Assembly (NCBI RefSeq): GCF_045679555.1
Contig: NC_092091.1
Span: 84,015,657 to 84,079,656 of the forward strand
Direction: 5' to 3'
DNA from: Salvelinus alpinus
Lineage: Eukaryota > Chordata > Actinopteri > Salmoniformes > Salmonidae
DNA: 64,000 bases
Shown: positions 24,356 to 36,817 of the stretch, piece after piece
How the letters are laid out: every line of letters begins with the position of its first letter
Numbering within the stretch: the stretch's first letter is position 1
Translations under genes and position numbers: made by a program
Notes under the pieces: model-generated
Told to the model about the DNA's origin: nothing
The model's input: only the letters and a program-made list of their open reading frames with translations
Database searches by the model: none

Positions 24356-25090
24356 CATTCTCCTTCCATGCAAATGTGTAACTCTCTTTGCAGATGAGAT
24401 TAAATCTAATTACATTTTTTAAAATCATTTTTTAAATCATTAATTTCAGAGGTCAGGGTCAAGCTGAGCCGGACCAAGAGTGGAAAAGGTTACTGGTTAT
24501 GATGACATCACTGGTGAGAAGTCAGTAATGAAAAGATATTGAGTTGGCTGCATGTTAGTCTGTCAGCCCCATCTCTGTTGACATCTCCCTCTCTCTCAAC
24601 GCCTTCTCTCTCTCTCTCCTTCCTCTCTCTCTGTTTCCTCTCTCTCTCTTCCTGACAGATAGCATCAGACCTGTTGACTTGGGTAACAGACCTCTATCAT
24701 CTACACCCCCCCTTCTCCAACTCTAACATCAGACCAATATAATATATAATATGTCAAGTATCAGTAGTTCCATAAAACACTACTTGTTATTGGGTTTTAG
24801 AATAGTGTTTATGGTCATATTACTTTCTCAATGTGGGATAATAAAGTTGACTAATATTGAACTGCTATAATCACTATAGAATTATACTCTACCTACCTGG
24901 TGGACTGACGCTTTGAGCCTGGAGTTCTGAGGAGAAAGAGAGAGACAGAAGAGAAAGAGAGAGAGAGATGGAGAGAAAGGGAGGAGTCAGAGGAAGAGAG
25001 AGGCAGAGATTAAATCAACATAACATGACCTTTCATGATGTGATGGGAAGACAGGCTTATCGTTGCTATGGTGCAACAACACCCATGTGT
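24356..25090. other. Block spacer, motif copy and purine tract
   Basis: Same order as 10300-11577: GATGACATCACTGG module, CT-rich stretch, about 85-bp motif (24655-24735, single copy here where block 1 has an array), TACTTGTTATTGGG region, and a GA tract near 24930-25010. No gene. Confidence 0.55.
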
Positions 25091-26384
<1,294 letters not shown>

Positions 26385-26786
26385 CGTATAGTGTTGGACC
26401 TGTTGATCTTGACTCAGCTCATAGACCTCTATCATCTACACCCCTCCCTTCTCCTACTCTAACATAACACCAATATAATATATACTCTCATTCATTTACA
26501 TAGAGACAGATACAATCAATCATTGACACACTGAATATACAACAGTCAGATGCATGACACCATCACAACTTAACTGACATTAGTGCCTGTCCCCAGATGG
26601 ACAGTTAGGCTACAGTAAAGTACATTTACAGGTGATCACATCATTGTCCTGCTTTGAGACACATTTTTACTGTCTGCTTCCAGTTGCATGTTATTTTACT
26701 AGCCCTGCAAATGGTAATATATCTTACAATATCAAAACATATCTCAGTAACTGTCACAAGTGTATATCAATATAACAGCCTCCTAC
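26385..26786 (-). other. Motif and intron next to leader exon c
   Basis: Motif copy (GTGTTGGACCTGTTGATCTT, GACTCAGCTCATAGACC) then the conserved intron shared with 13345-13758, 32103-32509 and 60735-60941. This copy also shows the uninterrupted target site ACCATCAC that is split by the insertion at 58654. Confidence 0.55.
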
Positions 26787-26829
26787 CTGTGCTCCACAAC
26801 AGGGTCATCAGTACCACTGCAGGTATCAT
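26787..26829 (-). CDS. Leader exon, copy c (upstream Met frameshifted)
   Basis: Inner ATG at 26829 reads MIPAVVLMTLLWST plus one base before a GTAGGA donor. The first ATG is out of frame because the CGAAACAAG-type segment is replaced by CATATACAG. As in copy b, the inner leader is intact while the outer one is not. Confidence 0.4.
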
Positions 26830-27160
26830 ATCTGTCTCTAACTGGGGCTCCACTGACATATACAGTCTACTGTCATAAGGTTTGGACTGAAGAGTGGAAC
26901 ATACTGCTCGGCTATATGACTTCTATGTCATAAGTTCGTTAGGTCTTTGATGTGAGATAAACTTCTCAGCAACTTATCTTGGATCAGTGGTTGAACACAC
27001 TACAGCAAACTGAAAAACTCCACAGGAAACTGCTGGCAGAGCAGCAACGTTTCACATAGTGTGTCCTATAATATCACCTCTAACTTTCTACTGCTTGAGT
27101 TCACCTCTTATAGAATATTGGCTTAATGTTCCAGCACCTCAATATAAACAGTACCAGCAC
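26830..27160 (-). promoter_or_regulatory. Upstream region of leader exon c
   Basis: Conserved leader-upstream region, with more differences close to the exon (AAGGTTTGGACTGAAGAGTG) than in copies d and e. Distal half as in copies b and d. Confidence 0.35.
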
Positions 27161-27374
27161 CCAAAATGAGTACTGATGAGGTCTCATGTTAGAGCAGGAG
27201 AAGGGGGGATGTGGTGTAGAAGCTAGAGGTCTGTTACCCAAGTCAACTCAACAGGCCTGATGCTATATGTCAGGGTCAGGCTGGGCTGGGACAAGAGAGG
27301 AAAAGGTTACTGGTTATGATGACATCACTGGTGAGAAGTCAGTGATACAAATATATTCAGTTGATTTAAATGTT
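27161..27374. repeat. Inverted about 85-bp motif plus GATGACATCACTGG module
   Basis: Same content and orientation as 22761-22959, closing the leader c cassette on its right. Confidence 0.7.
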
Positions 27375-27913
27375 TCTCTCTCTCCCTCCTCCCCTGTCTC
27401 CTCCTCAGTCTGTCAGTGAGTAAGAACTATCTCTCTCTCCTATCTCTCTCTCTCTCTCCCTCCTCCCCTGTCTCCTCCTCAGTCAGTCAGTTAGTAAGAA
27501 CTATCTCTCTCTCCTATCTCTCTCTCCCTCCTCCCCTGTCTCCTCCTCAGTCAGTCAGTTAGTAAGAACTATCTCTCTCTCCTATCTCTCTCTCTCCCTC
27601 CTCCTCTGTCTCCTCCTCAGTCTGTCAGTGATTAAGAACTATATCTCTCTCCTATCTCTCTCTCTCTCCCTCCTCCACTGTCTCCTCCTCAGTCTGTCAG
27701 TTAGTAAGAACTATCTCTCTCTCCTATCTCTCTCTCCCTCTCCCTCCTCCCCTGTCTCCTCCTCAGTCTGTCAGTTAGTAAGAACTATCTCTCTCTCCCT
27801 CCTCCCCTGTCTCCTCCTCAGTCTGTCAGTGAGTAAGAACTATCTCTCTCCTATCTCTCTCTCTCTCCCTCCTCCCCTGTCTCCTCCTCAGTCTGTCAGT
27901 GAGTAAGAACTAT
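27375..27913. repeat. About 72-bp polypyrimidine minisatellite, block copy 3
   Basis: About seven to eight units of the same array as at 8346 and 22960; it runs straight into the Tc1 relic at a point different from the other copies. Confidence 0.9.
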
Positions 27914-28543
27914 CGTTTCACCATCTGGCAGTCAGAACCACAAACCTGGGTTTGGCAGATGCCAGGACAACGCTACCTGCCCCAAAGCATAGTGCCAACT
28001 GTAAAGTTTGGTGGAGGAGGAATAATGGTCTGGGGTTGTTTTTAATGGATCGTGTTAGGCCCCTTAGTTTCATTGAAGGGAAATCTAATCGCTACAGCAG
28101 ACAATGACATTCTAGACTATTCTGTGCTTCCAACTTTCTGGCAACAGTTTGGGGAAGGCCCTTTCCTGTTTCAGCATGACAATGCCCCCGTACACAAAGC
28201 GAGGTCCATACAGAAATAGTTTGTTGAGATCGATGTGGAAGAACTTTACTGGCCTGCAAAGAGCCCTGACCTAAACCCTATTGAATACCTTTAGGGATGA
28301 ATTGAAACACCGACTGTGAGCCAGGCCTAATCGCCTAACATCAGTGCCCGACCTCACTAATGCTGTTGTGGCTGAATGGAAGCAAGTCCCCGCAGCAATG
28401 TTCCAACATCTAGTGGAAAGCCTTCCCAGAAGAGTGGAGGCTGTTATAGCAGAAAGGGGGGACCAACTCCATATTAATACCCATGATTTTGGAATGAGAT
28501 GTTAGATGAGCAGGTGTCCACATACTTTTGGTCATGTAGTGTA
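27914..28543 (+). pseudogene. Tc1/mariner transposase relic, block copy 3
   Basis: Starts within [11 protein letters not shown] and is otherwise the same as block copies 1 and 2, including the shared stops after GCF and SIQK and the intact right terminal repeat. The left boundary with the CT array differs in each copy, so the array has eaten into the element to different depths. Confidence 0.85.
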
Positions 28544-29225
28544 CATTCTCCTTCCATGCAAATGTGTAACTCTCTTTGCAGATGAGATTAAATCTAATTT
28601 AATTTTAAAAAACAAATTTTTTAAATCCCTAATTTCAGAGGTCAGGGTCAAGCTGAGCCGGACCAAGAGTGGAAAAGGTTACTGGTTATGATGACATCAC
28701 TGGTGAGAAGTCAGTGATGACAAGATATTCAGTTGGCTGCATGTTAGTCTGTCAGCCCAATCTCTATTGACATTTCCCTCTCTCTCTACGCCTTCTAGCT
28801 CTCCTTATCTCTGTTGACATCTCACTTTCTCTCCTCGCCTTCTCTCTCTCTCTCCTTCCTCTCTCTCTGTTCCTCTCTCTCTCTTCCTGACAGATAGCAT
28901 CAGACCTGTTGACTTGGGTAACAGACCTCTAGCATCTACACCCCCCCTTCTCCTACTGTAACATCAGACCTGTTGACTTGGGTAACAGACCTCTATCATC
29001 TACACCCCCCTTCTCCTACTCTAACATCAGACCAATATAATATATAATATGTCAAGTATTAGTAGTTCCATAAAACAGTACTTGTTATTGGGGTTTAGAA
29101 TAGTTTGTATGGACACATTACTTTCTTCATGTGGTATAATAAAGTTGACTAATATTGAACTGCTATAATCACTGTAGATTTATACTCTACCTACCTGGTG
29201 GACTGATGCTTTGAGCTTGTAGATC
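28544..29225. other. Block spacer with two copies of the about 85-bp motif
   Basis: GATGACATCACTGG module, CT-rich stretch, motif twice in tandem (28893-29030, each with GTTGACTTGGGTAACAGACC), then the TACTTGTTATTGGG region. Block 1 has this motif expanded to an array and block 2 has it once. Confidence 0.55.
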
Positions 29226-29832
29226 TGAGGAGACAGAGAGAGAGAAAGAGGAAGAGAGAGAGACAGAGGAGAAAGGGAGGAGTCAGAGTAAGAGAGAGAC
29301 AGAGGAGAAAGGGAGGAGTCAGAGGAAGAGAGAGACAGAGGAGAAAGGGAGGAGTCAGAGGAGAAAGGGAGGAGTCAGAGGAAGAGAGAGACAGAGGAGT
29401 AAGGGAGGAGTCAGAGGAAGAGAGAGACAGAGGAGAAAGGGAGGAGTCAGAGGAAGAGAGAGACAGAGGAGAAAGGGAGGAGTCAGAGGAAGAGAGAGAC
29501 AGAGGAGAAAGGGAGGAGTCAGAGGAAGAGAGAGACAGAGGAGAAAGGGAGGAGTCAGAGGAAGAGAGAGGGAGAGGAGAAAGGGAGGAGTCAGAGGAAG
29601 AGAGAGACAAAGGAGAAAGGGAGGAGTCAGAGGAAGAGAGAGACAGAGGAGAAAGAGAGGAGTCAGAGGAAGAGAGAGACAGAGGACAAAGGGAGGAGTC
29701 AGAGGAAGACAGAGACAGAGGAGAAAGGGAGGAGTCAGAGGAAGACAGAGACAGAGGAGAAAGGGAGGAGTCAGAGGAAGACAGAGACAGAGGAGAAAGG
29801 GAGGAGTCAGAGGAAGAGAGAGACAGAGGTTA
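29226..29832. repeat. 36-bp purine array
   Basis: About 17 units of AGAGGAAGAGAGAGACAGAG followed by GAGAAAGGGAGGAGTC. All purine except two or three positions per unit. In blocks 1 and 2 the same place holds about one unit, so this is an expansion private to block 3. It stands only 165 bp left of a 2.1-kb polypyrimidine array on the same strand. Confidence 0.95.
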
Positions 29833-29917
29833 CATGAACATCAACATGACCTTTCATGATGTGAATGGGAAGATAGGCTTATTGTTGGTATTGTGCAACA
29901 ACACCCATGTGTACATA

Positions 29918-29980
29918 CACTATATATACAAAAGTATGTGGACACCCCTTCAAATTAGTGGATTCTATTTCAGCCACACC
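29918..29980 (+). mobile_element. Isolated Tc1-like 5' terminal repeat fragment
   Basis: Reads CACTATATATACAAAAGTAT, GTGGACACCCCTTCAAATTA, GTGGATTC. From memory this is the 5' end of the same Tc1 family whose 3' end is at 10299, 24355 and 28543. It is inserted into the sequence that reads CAACAACACCCATGTGTA in blocks 1 and 2, and a diverged copy of that flank (CAACAACCACGTGTACA) follows it. Confidence 0.6.
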
Positions 29981-29997
29981 AACAACCACGTGTACAC

Positions 29998-32100
29998 ACA
30001 CTCTCTCGTATACCCTTTCTCTCCCCTACCTTCCCTTTCTCTCTACCTTAGCCTCTCTCCCCTCCCCTCCTCTCTCCTCTCCACTTCTCTCTCCTCTACC
30101 CTCCTTTCTCCCCTCCCCTACTCTCTCCTCTCCACTTCTCTCTCATCTACCCTCCTCTCTCCCCTCCCCTACTCTCTCCTCTCAACTCCTCTCTCCTCCA
30201 CCCTCCTCTCTCCCCTCCCCTACTCTCTCCTCTCCACTTCTCTCTCCTCTACCCTCCTCTTTCCCCTCCCCTCCTCTCTCCTCTCCACTTCTCTCTCCCC
30301 TCCCCTCCTCTCTCCTCTCCACTTCTCTCTCCCCTCCCCTACTCTCTCCTCTCCACTTCTCTCTCCTCTACCCTCCTCTCTCCCCTCCCCTCCTCTCTCC
30401 TCTCCACTTCTATCTCATCTACCCTCCTCTCTCCCCTACCCTACTCTCTCCTCTACTCTCCTCTCTCCTCTCCACTTCTCTCTCCCCTACCCTACTCTCT
30501 CCAATACACTTATCTCTCTCTTCTACCTTCCTCTCTCCTCTCCACTTCTCTCTCCCCTACCCTCCATTCTCCCCTCCCTTTCTCTCTCCTCTTCCCTTTC
30601 TCTCTCCCCTACCCTCCTCTCTCCCCTACCCTACTCTCTCCAATGCACTTATCTCTCTCCTCTACCCTCCTCTCTCCTCTACCCTCCTCTCTCCTCTACT
30701 CTCCTCTCTCCTCCACCCTCCTCTCTCCTCTACCCTCCTCTCTCCTCCACCCTCCTCTCTCCTCTCCACTTCTCTCTCCTCTACCCTCCTCTCTCCCCTC
30801 CCCTCCTCTCTCCTCTCCACTTCTCTCTCCTCTACCCTCCTCTCTCCTCTACCCTCCTCTCTCCTCTACCCTCCTCTCTCCTCTCCACTTCTCTCTCCTT
30901 TACCCTCCTCTCTCCTCTACTCTCCTCTCTCCTCCACCCTCCTCTCTCCTCTACCCGCCTCTCTCCTCCACCCTCCTCTCTCCTCTCCACTTCTCTCTCC
31001 TCTACCCTCCTCTCTCCCCTCCCCTCCTCTCTCCTCTCCACTTCTCTCTCCTCTACCCTCCTCTCTCCTCTACCCTCCTCTCTCCTCTACCCTCCTCTCT
31101 CCTCTCCACTTCTCTCTCCTCTACCCTCCTCTCTCCTCTACCCTCCTCTCTCCCCTCCCCTCCTCTCTCCCCTACCCTACTCTCTCCAATACACTTATCT
31201 CTCTCATCTACCCTCCTCTCTCCTCTACCCTCCTCTCTCCTCTACCCTCCTCTCTCCTCCACCCTCCTCTCTCCTGTACCCTCCTCTCTCCTCCACGCTC
31301 CTCTCTCCTCTCCACTTCTCTCTCCTCTACCCTCCTCTCTCCCCTCCCCTCCTCTCTCCCTTACCCTACTCTCTCCTCTACCCTCCTCTCTCCCCTACCC
31401 TACTCTCTCCAATACACTTATCTCTCTCCTCTACCCTCCTCTCTCCTCTACCCTCCTCTCTTCTCTCCCCTCCCCTCTCCTCCACCCTCCTCTCTCCCCT
31501 CCCCTACTCTCTCCTCTCCACTTCTCTCTCCTCCACCCTCCTCTCTCCCCTCCCCTACTCTCTCCTCTACCCTCCTCTCTCCTCTCCACTTCTCTCTCCT
31601 CCACCCTCCTCTCTCCCCTCCCCTACTCTCTCCTCCACCCTCCTCTCTCCTCTCCCCTCCTCTCTCCCCCACCCTCCTCTCTCCTCTCCACTTCTCTCTC
31701 CTCTACCCTCCTCTCTCCCCTCCCCTCCTCTCTCCTCTACCCTCCTCTCTCCTCTCCAATTCTCTCTCCTCTACCCTACTCTCTCCTCTCCAATTCTCTC
31801 TCCCCCACCCTCCTCTCTCCTCCACCCTCCTCTCTCCTCCACCCTCCTCTCTCCCCCACCCTCCATTCTCCCCATACCCTACTCTCTCCTCTCCAATTCT
31901 CTCTCCTCTACCCTCCTCTCTCCTCTACCCTCCTCTCTCCCCAACCCTCCATTCTCCCCTCCCTTTCTCTCTCCTCTTCCCTTTCTCTCTCCCCTACCCT
32001 CCTCTCTCCCTACCCTCCTCTCTCTTTCTCCTCCTCCTCAAATTTCTCTCCCCACCCCTCCTCTCTCTTCCATCTCTCTCTCTCTCCCTCTCTCTCTCTC
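29998..32100. repeat. 2.1-kb polypyrimidine array, block copy 3
   Basis: Units of 16 to 17 bp in several flavours (CTCCTCTCCACTTCTCT, CTCCTCTACCCTCCTCT, TCCAATACACTTATCT) arranged in repeated groups. Plus-strand frames stay open for over 700 codons with only S, P, L, T, F and Y; this is compositional. Confidence 0.9.
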
Positions 32101-32102
32101 TT

Positions 32103-32509
32103 CTTGACGTATAGTGTTGGACCTGTTGATCTTGACTCAGCTCATAGACCTCTATCCTCTACACCCCTCCCTTCTCCTACTCTAACATAACACCAATATA
32201 ATATATACTCTCATTCATTTACATAGAGACAGATACAATCAATCATTGACACACTGAATATACAACAGTCAGATGCATGACACCATCACAACTTAACTGA
32301 CATTAGTGCCTGTCCCCAGATGGACAGTTAGGCTACAGTAAAGTACATTTACAGGTGATCACATCATTGTCCTGCTTTGAGACACATTTTTACTGTCTGC
32401 TTCCAGTTGCATGTTATTTTACTAGCCCTGCAAATGGTAATATATCTTACAATATCAAAACATATCTCAGTAACTGTCACAAGTCTATATCAATATAACA
32501 GCCTCCTAC
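32103..32509 (-). other. Motif and intron next to leader exon d
   Basis: Motif copy followed by the conserved intron, nearly identical to 26385-26786. Carries the unsplit ACCATCAC site. Confidence 0.55.
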
Positions 32510-32600
32510 CTGTGCTCCACAACAGGGTCATCAGTACCACTGCAGGTATCATATCTGTCTCTAACTGGGGCTCCGCTGAGCGAAACAAGTCTACTGTCAT
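32510..32600 (-). CDS. Leader exon, copy d (both Met codons in frame)
   Basis: ATG at 32600, 30 codons plus one base, donor GTAGGA. Product starts MTVDLFRSAEPQLETD and continues MIPAVVLMTLLWST. This and copies a and e keep the longer frame. It is the best preserved module: intact leader, donor and full upstream region. The next thing to the left on the minus strand is a 2.1-kb pyrimidine array and then the upstream region of leader c, with no body exon between. Confidence 0.45.
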
Positions 32601-32900
32601 GAAGAGTCGACTGAAGTGTGGAAAATACTGCTAGGCTTTATGACTTCTATCTCATTACGTCCTAACTTCAATGATGTGAGATAAACTTCTTTGCATCTTA
32701 TCTTGGATCAGTGGTTGAACACACTACAGCAAACTGATATGTTAAAAAAACTCCACAGGAAACTGCTGGCAGAGCAGCAAAGTTACACATAGTGTGTCCT
32801 ATAATATCGCCTCTAACTTTCTACTGCTTGAGTTCACCTCTTATAGAATATTGGCTTAATGTTCCAGCACCTCAATATAAACAGTACCAGCACCCAAAAT
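32601..32900 (-). promoter_or_regulatory. Upstream region of leader exon d
   Basis: Conserved region with, in minus-strand sense, AAGATAAGATGC and a TTGAAGTTAGGACGTAATG stretch close to the exon, where copy b has AGGAAGTAATG. Promoter role is inferred. Confidence 0.4.
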
Positions 32901-33085
32901 GAGTACTGATGAGGTCTCATGTTAGAGCAGGAGAAGGGGGGATGTGGTGTAGAAGCTAGAGGTCTGTTACCCAAATCAACTCAACAGGCCTGATGCTATA
33001 TGTCAGGGTCAGGCTGGGCTGGGACAAGAGAGGATCAGGTTACTGGTTATGATGACATCACTGGTGAGAAGTCAGTGAATAAAAG
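32901..33085. repeat. Inverted about 85-bp motif plus GATGACATCACTGG module
   Basis: Right boundary of the leader d cassette; together with the motif at 32103 it forms a diverged inverted repeat about 0.9 kb apart. Confidence 0.7.
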
Positions 33086-33350
33086 ATGAAGGGGAGAGGA
33101 AGGAGGAGAGGAGAGGGAGGAGAGGGGGAGAAAAGAGAAGAGAGAGAAGAGGAAGATGGGAGAAAGGGAGAGGAGAGGGAGGAGAGGTGGAGAAAAGAGG
33201 AGAGAGAGGAGAGGAGAGGAGAGGAGAGGAGAGGAGAGGAGAGGAGAGGAGAGGAGAGGAGAGGAGAATGGGAGAATGGGAGAATGGGAGAATGGGAGAA
33301 TGGGAGAATGGGAGAATGGGAGAATGGGAGAATGGGAGAAAGGGAGAGGA
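33086..33350. repeat. Purine array: (GGAGA)n then (GAGAATGG)n
   Basis: GA-rich sequence with a clean 5-bp section (33206-33264) and about nine 8-bp units (33265-33336). It takes the place held by the CT minisatellite in other blocks. Confidence 0.95.
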
Positions 33351-33868
33351 GGTACTGTTTGTCTCCCACCGTTCCACTCAGAGGACTCTACCTTCTGTTT
33401 TCAAGTGGGCGTTTCCATTATATTTAGTGTACCAGTCATTTCAGTGAAGGGAATGAGTGCACACTTTAGGAGAAAGGAGAGATAATTGGGGCAATGCTTC
33501 TTTCTAGTCTACAGTCCTGCATCTGTGACACCAGATTATCACCTAGTGGCCATAAGAGGAACTGTCCTGTCAGTGTGTTTTTACTGCTGGCTCAAAACAA
33601 CACATGACCTGCATACAGGATATGATTCATGTGTGAGTACTAAAAGAATATGAATATAGTATATTATAGTATATTTATTATATATGTGGGTATGATAAGT
33701 AAACACTCTTAATGTTTGCTGTTTTATCACTAAGAAGAACATTGGACACTATGTAACCAAACACATGTGAAACCTCATGATATGAGTGATAAGAAGTGTT
33801 TAAAAAGGTGAGTTCTGAACCCTGTAGACTACTGCACTACTTCTGAAGAAGACCAGAGTCATTTCAGA
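33351..33868 (+). promoter_or_regulatory. Upstream region of the signal-peptide exon
   Basis: Unique sequence. TTTAAAAA at 33799-33806 lies 63 bp before the ATG at 33869 and could serve as a TATA box, with a start site near 33830. Promoter role is inferred from this spacing and from the leader peptide downstream. Confidence 0.35.
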
Positions 33869-33943
33869 ATGAAGAATGCTATAGTTCTGACGCTGTTGCT
33901 GTTCTGTCTGTCTGGGGCCTGGACTCAGGGAGAGAGTGGAGGG
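33869..33943 (+). CDS. Signal-peptide exon of an unidentified secreted protein, partial
   Basis: ATG at 33869 opens MKNAIVLTLLLFCLSGAWTQ followed by GESGG, a textbook signal peptide: Lys in the n-region, an IVLTLLLF core, and a small-residue cleavage zone. A GT (GTGACT) follows at 33944 and may be the donor, though it is a weak match. I recall similar leaders in salmonid C1q-like proteins, but this is a loose resemblance and no C1q domain is found in the window. The end of this exon (from TTCTGTCTGTCT on) has been copied twice more downstream. Confidence 0.45.
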
Positions 33944-34197
<254 letters not shown>

Positions 34198-34205
34198 CAG
34201 TATAT

Positions 34206-35283
34206 ACACTAAATCACCAAAAGTATGTGGACACCTGCTCGTCAAACATCTCATTCCAAAATCATGGGCATTAATATGGAGTTGGTCCCCCCGTTGCTGC
34301 TATAACAGCCTCCATTCTTCTGGGAAGGCTTTCCATTGCTGGCTTTCCAAGGCTTTCCATTGCTGCGGGGACTTGCTTCCATTCAGCCACAAGAGCATTA
34401 GTGAGGTTGGGCACTGATGTTGGGCGATTAGTCCTGGCTCGCAGTCGGCGTTCCAATTCATCCCAAAGGCGTTCGACGTTGTTGAGGTCAGGGCTTTGTG
34501 AAGTTCTTCCACACCAATCTCGACTAACCATTCATGTATGGAACTCGCTTTGCGTACAGGGGCATTGTCATGCTGAAACAGGAAAGGGCCTTCCCCAAAC
34601 TGTTGCCACAAAGTTGGAAGCACAGAATCTTCTAGAATGTCATTGAATGCTGTAGGGTTAAGATTTCCCTTAACTGGAACAAAGGGGCCCAAACCATGAA
34701 AAACAACCCCAGACCATTATTCCTCCTCCACCAAACTTTACAGTTGGCACGATGCATTGGGGCAGGTAGCATTCTCCTGGCATCCGCCAAACCCAGATTA
34801 GTCCGTCGGATTGCTAGAAGGTGAAGCATAATTCATCACTCCAGAGAATACGTTTCCACTGCTCCAGAGTCCAATGGCAGCTAGCTTTACACCACTTAAG
34901 CCTACACTTGGCATAGGCTTGTATGCAGCTGCTCGGCACAGGAAACCCATTTCATGAAGCTCCTGACAAACAGTTTCTTGTGCTGATGTTGCTTCCAGAG
35001 GCAGTTTGGAACTTGTTAGTGAGTGTTGCAACCAAGTACAGATGATTTTTACACGTTACACGCTTCAGCACTCGGCGGTCCCGTTCTGTGAACATGTGTG
35101 GCCCACTACTTCTTGGCTGAGCCGTTGTTGGTCCTAGACTTCTCAGTAACAGCACTTACAGTTGACCGGGGAAGCTCTAGCAGGTCAGAAACTTGACAAA
35201 CTGACTTGTTGGAAAGGTGCCATCCTCTGACGGTGCCACGTTGAAAGTTACTGAGATCTTCAGTAAAGCCATTCTACTGCCAC
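34206..35283 (-). pseudogene. Tc1/mariner transposase relic, minus strand
   Basis: Left end has the family terminal repeat (ACACTAAATCACCAAAAGTA). On the minus strand readable pieces are [46 protein letters not shown] and QSPDLNNVERLWDELERRL, spread over different frames. Unlike the three block copies it lacks the TAA after GCF (reads GCF then S here), so it is an independent insertion of the same family. The far end is cut off at about 35283 and joined to a different Tc1-like tail. Confidence 0.85.
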
Positions 35284-35462
35284 TTGTTTGGTTACTACAT
35301 GATTCCATATGTGTTATTTCATAGTTTCAATGTCTCCACTATTATTCTACAATGTAGACAATAGTTAAAACTGATCCTAGATCTGTACAATGTAGACAAT
35401 AGTTAAAATAAAGAAAAAACATTGCATTTGTAGGTGTGTCCAAACAATTGACCGGTACTGTA
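35284..35462 (+). mobile_element. 3' end of a second Tc1-like family
   Basis: TTGGTTACTACATGATTCCA, TATTATTCTACAATGTAGAC, then GTAGGTGTGTCCAAACAATT and GGTACTGTA. I recall this as the non-coding right end of another salmonid Tc1-like element. A short internal duplication (CAATGTAGACAATAGTTAAA) is present. No transposase is left. Confidence 0.6.
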
Positions 35463-35484
35463 TATGCATTGTGGAGGTGAACTG

Positions 35485-35997
35485 GTCCAAGATCTGTGCA
35501 AAGGCATAACATCTACAGCAGGAACAACTGTCTGTGTTAGAGAACATATAAAACAAACTGATCCTAGATCTGTGCAAAGGCATAACATCTACAGCAGGAA
35601 CAACTGTCTGTGTTAGAGAACATATAAAACGAACTGATCCTAGATCTGTACAAAGGCATAACATCTACAGCAGGAACAACTGTCTGTGTTAGAGAACATA
35701 TAAAACAAACTGATCCTAGATCTGTACAAAGGCATAACATCTACAGCAGGAACAACTGTCTGTGTTAGAGAACATATAAAACGAACTGATCCTAGATCTG
35801 TACAAAGGCATAACATCTACAGCAGGAACAACTGTCTGTGTTAGAGAACATATAAAACGAACTGATCCTAGATCTGTACAAAGGCATAACATCTACAGCA
35901 GGAACAACTGTCTGTGTTAGAGAACATATAAAACGAACTGATCCTAGATCTGTACAAAGGCATAACATCTACAGCAGGAACAACTGTCTGTGTTAAA
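35485..35997. repeat. 76-bp tandem repeat
   Basis: Almost seven units, measured spacing 76 bp (35491 to 35567), each with GATCTGTACAAAGGCATAAC and GCAGGAACAACTGTCTGTGT. Later units are almost identical. Confidence 0.95.
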
Positions 35998-36445
35998 AGG
36001 CCCAGCTGGATTTAAAATGACATATTTGAATGTCAAATGATTTGTTTGTCAGTACAAGACAGGGTCTGTGGAGGCTTGGCCTATCAGTGATAGATTTTTG
36101 GAGGGACCCTTGTCCCTACAGCCAATCAGTGAGCAGCTTCCCTTCCCCTACATCTCAGGCAGTTATGTTACTCACAACACTCCCCCTGCTTTCCTCAACA
36201 ATGGAACAGCCCACTGAGCTAAAGCCTTGGCATTACAAATATGTTTTAAAGGTGTGGGACATGTTTTACAATGAGGAAATAATATGTCATGTTTTACACG
36301 TACCTCAGCCATCATTGTGAATGGTGTCTTATGCAGTGACAAAATTAGATTTGCTGATGCAGTAAATCTAATACTTAGGTGTTTTTAGGCATGAAAGGTC
36401 TGCGGTGATTCCGTGGTTATAAGTTACTGACCTTGGAATACATTT
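35998..36445. other. Stretch without a recognised gene
   Basis: Unique-looking sequence with one plus-strand open frame of 96 codons (36030-36320) starting MSNDLFVSTRQGLWRLGL. I recognise no domain and codon use gives no support, so it is not called a gene. Confidence 0.25.
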
Positions 36446-36762
36446 CTGGCCATGCTGGCAGGGTCTGAATCAAACCCAATGTCCACCTGGCACACTGACA
36501 GGGTCTGAATCAAACCCAATGACCACCTGGCACACTGACAGGGTCTGAATCAAACCCAATGTCCACCTGGCACACTGACAGGGTCTGAATCAAACCCAAT
36601 GTCCACCTGGCACACTGACAGGGTCTGAATCAAACCCAGTGACCACCTGGCACACTGACAGGGTCTGAATCAAACCCAATGTCCACCTGGCACACTGACA
36701 GGGTCTGAATCAAACCCAATGTCCACCTGGCACACTGACAGGGTCTGAATCAAACCCAATGT
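36446..36762. repeat. 40-bp tandem repeat
   Basis: About eight units of GACAGGGTCTGAATCAAACC followed by CAATGTCCACCTGGCACACT, with GT or GA alternating at one position. Confidence 0.95.
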
Positions 36763-36817
36763 TAAGGGGAGGGAAGATTGGTCAAGAGGGTGATGATTAT
36801 TGTTGTTCTACTGCCTG

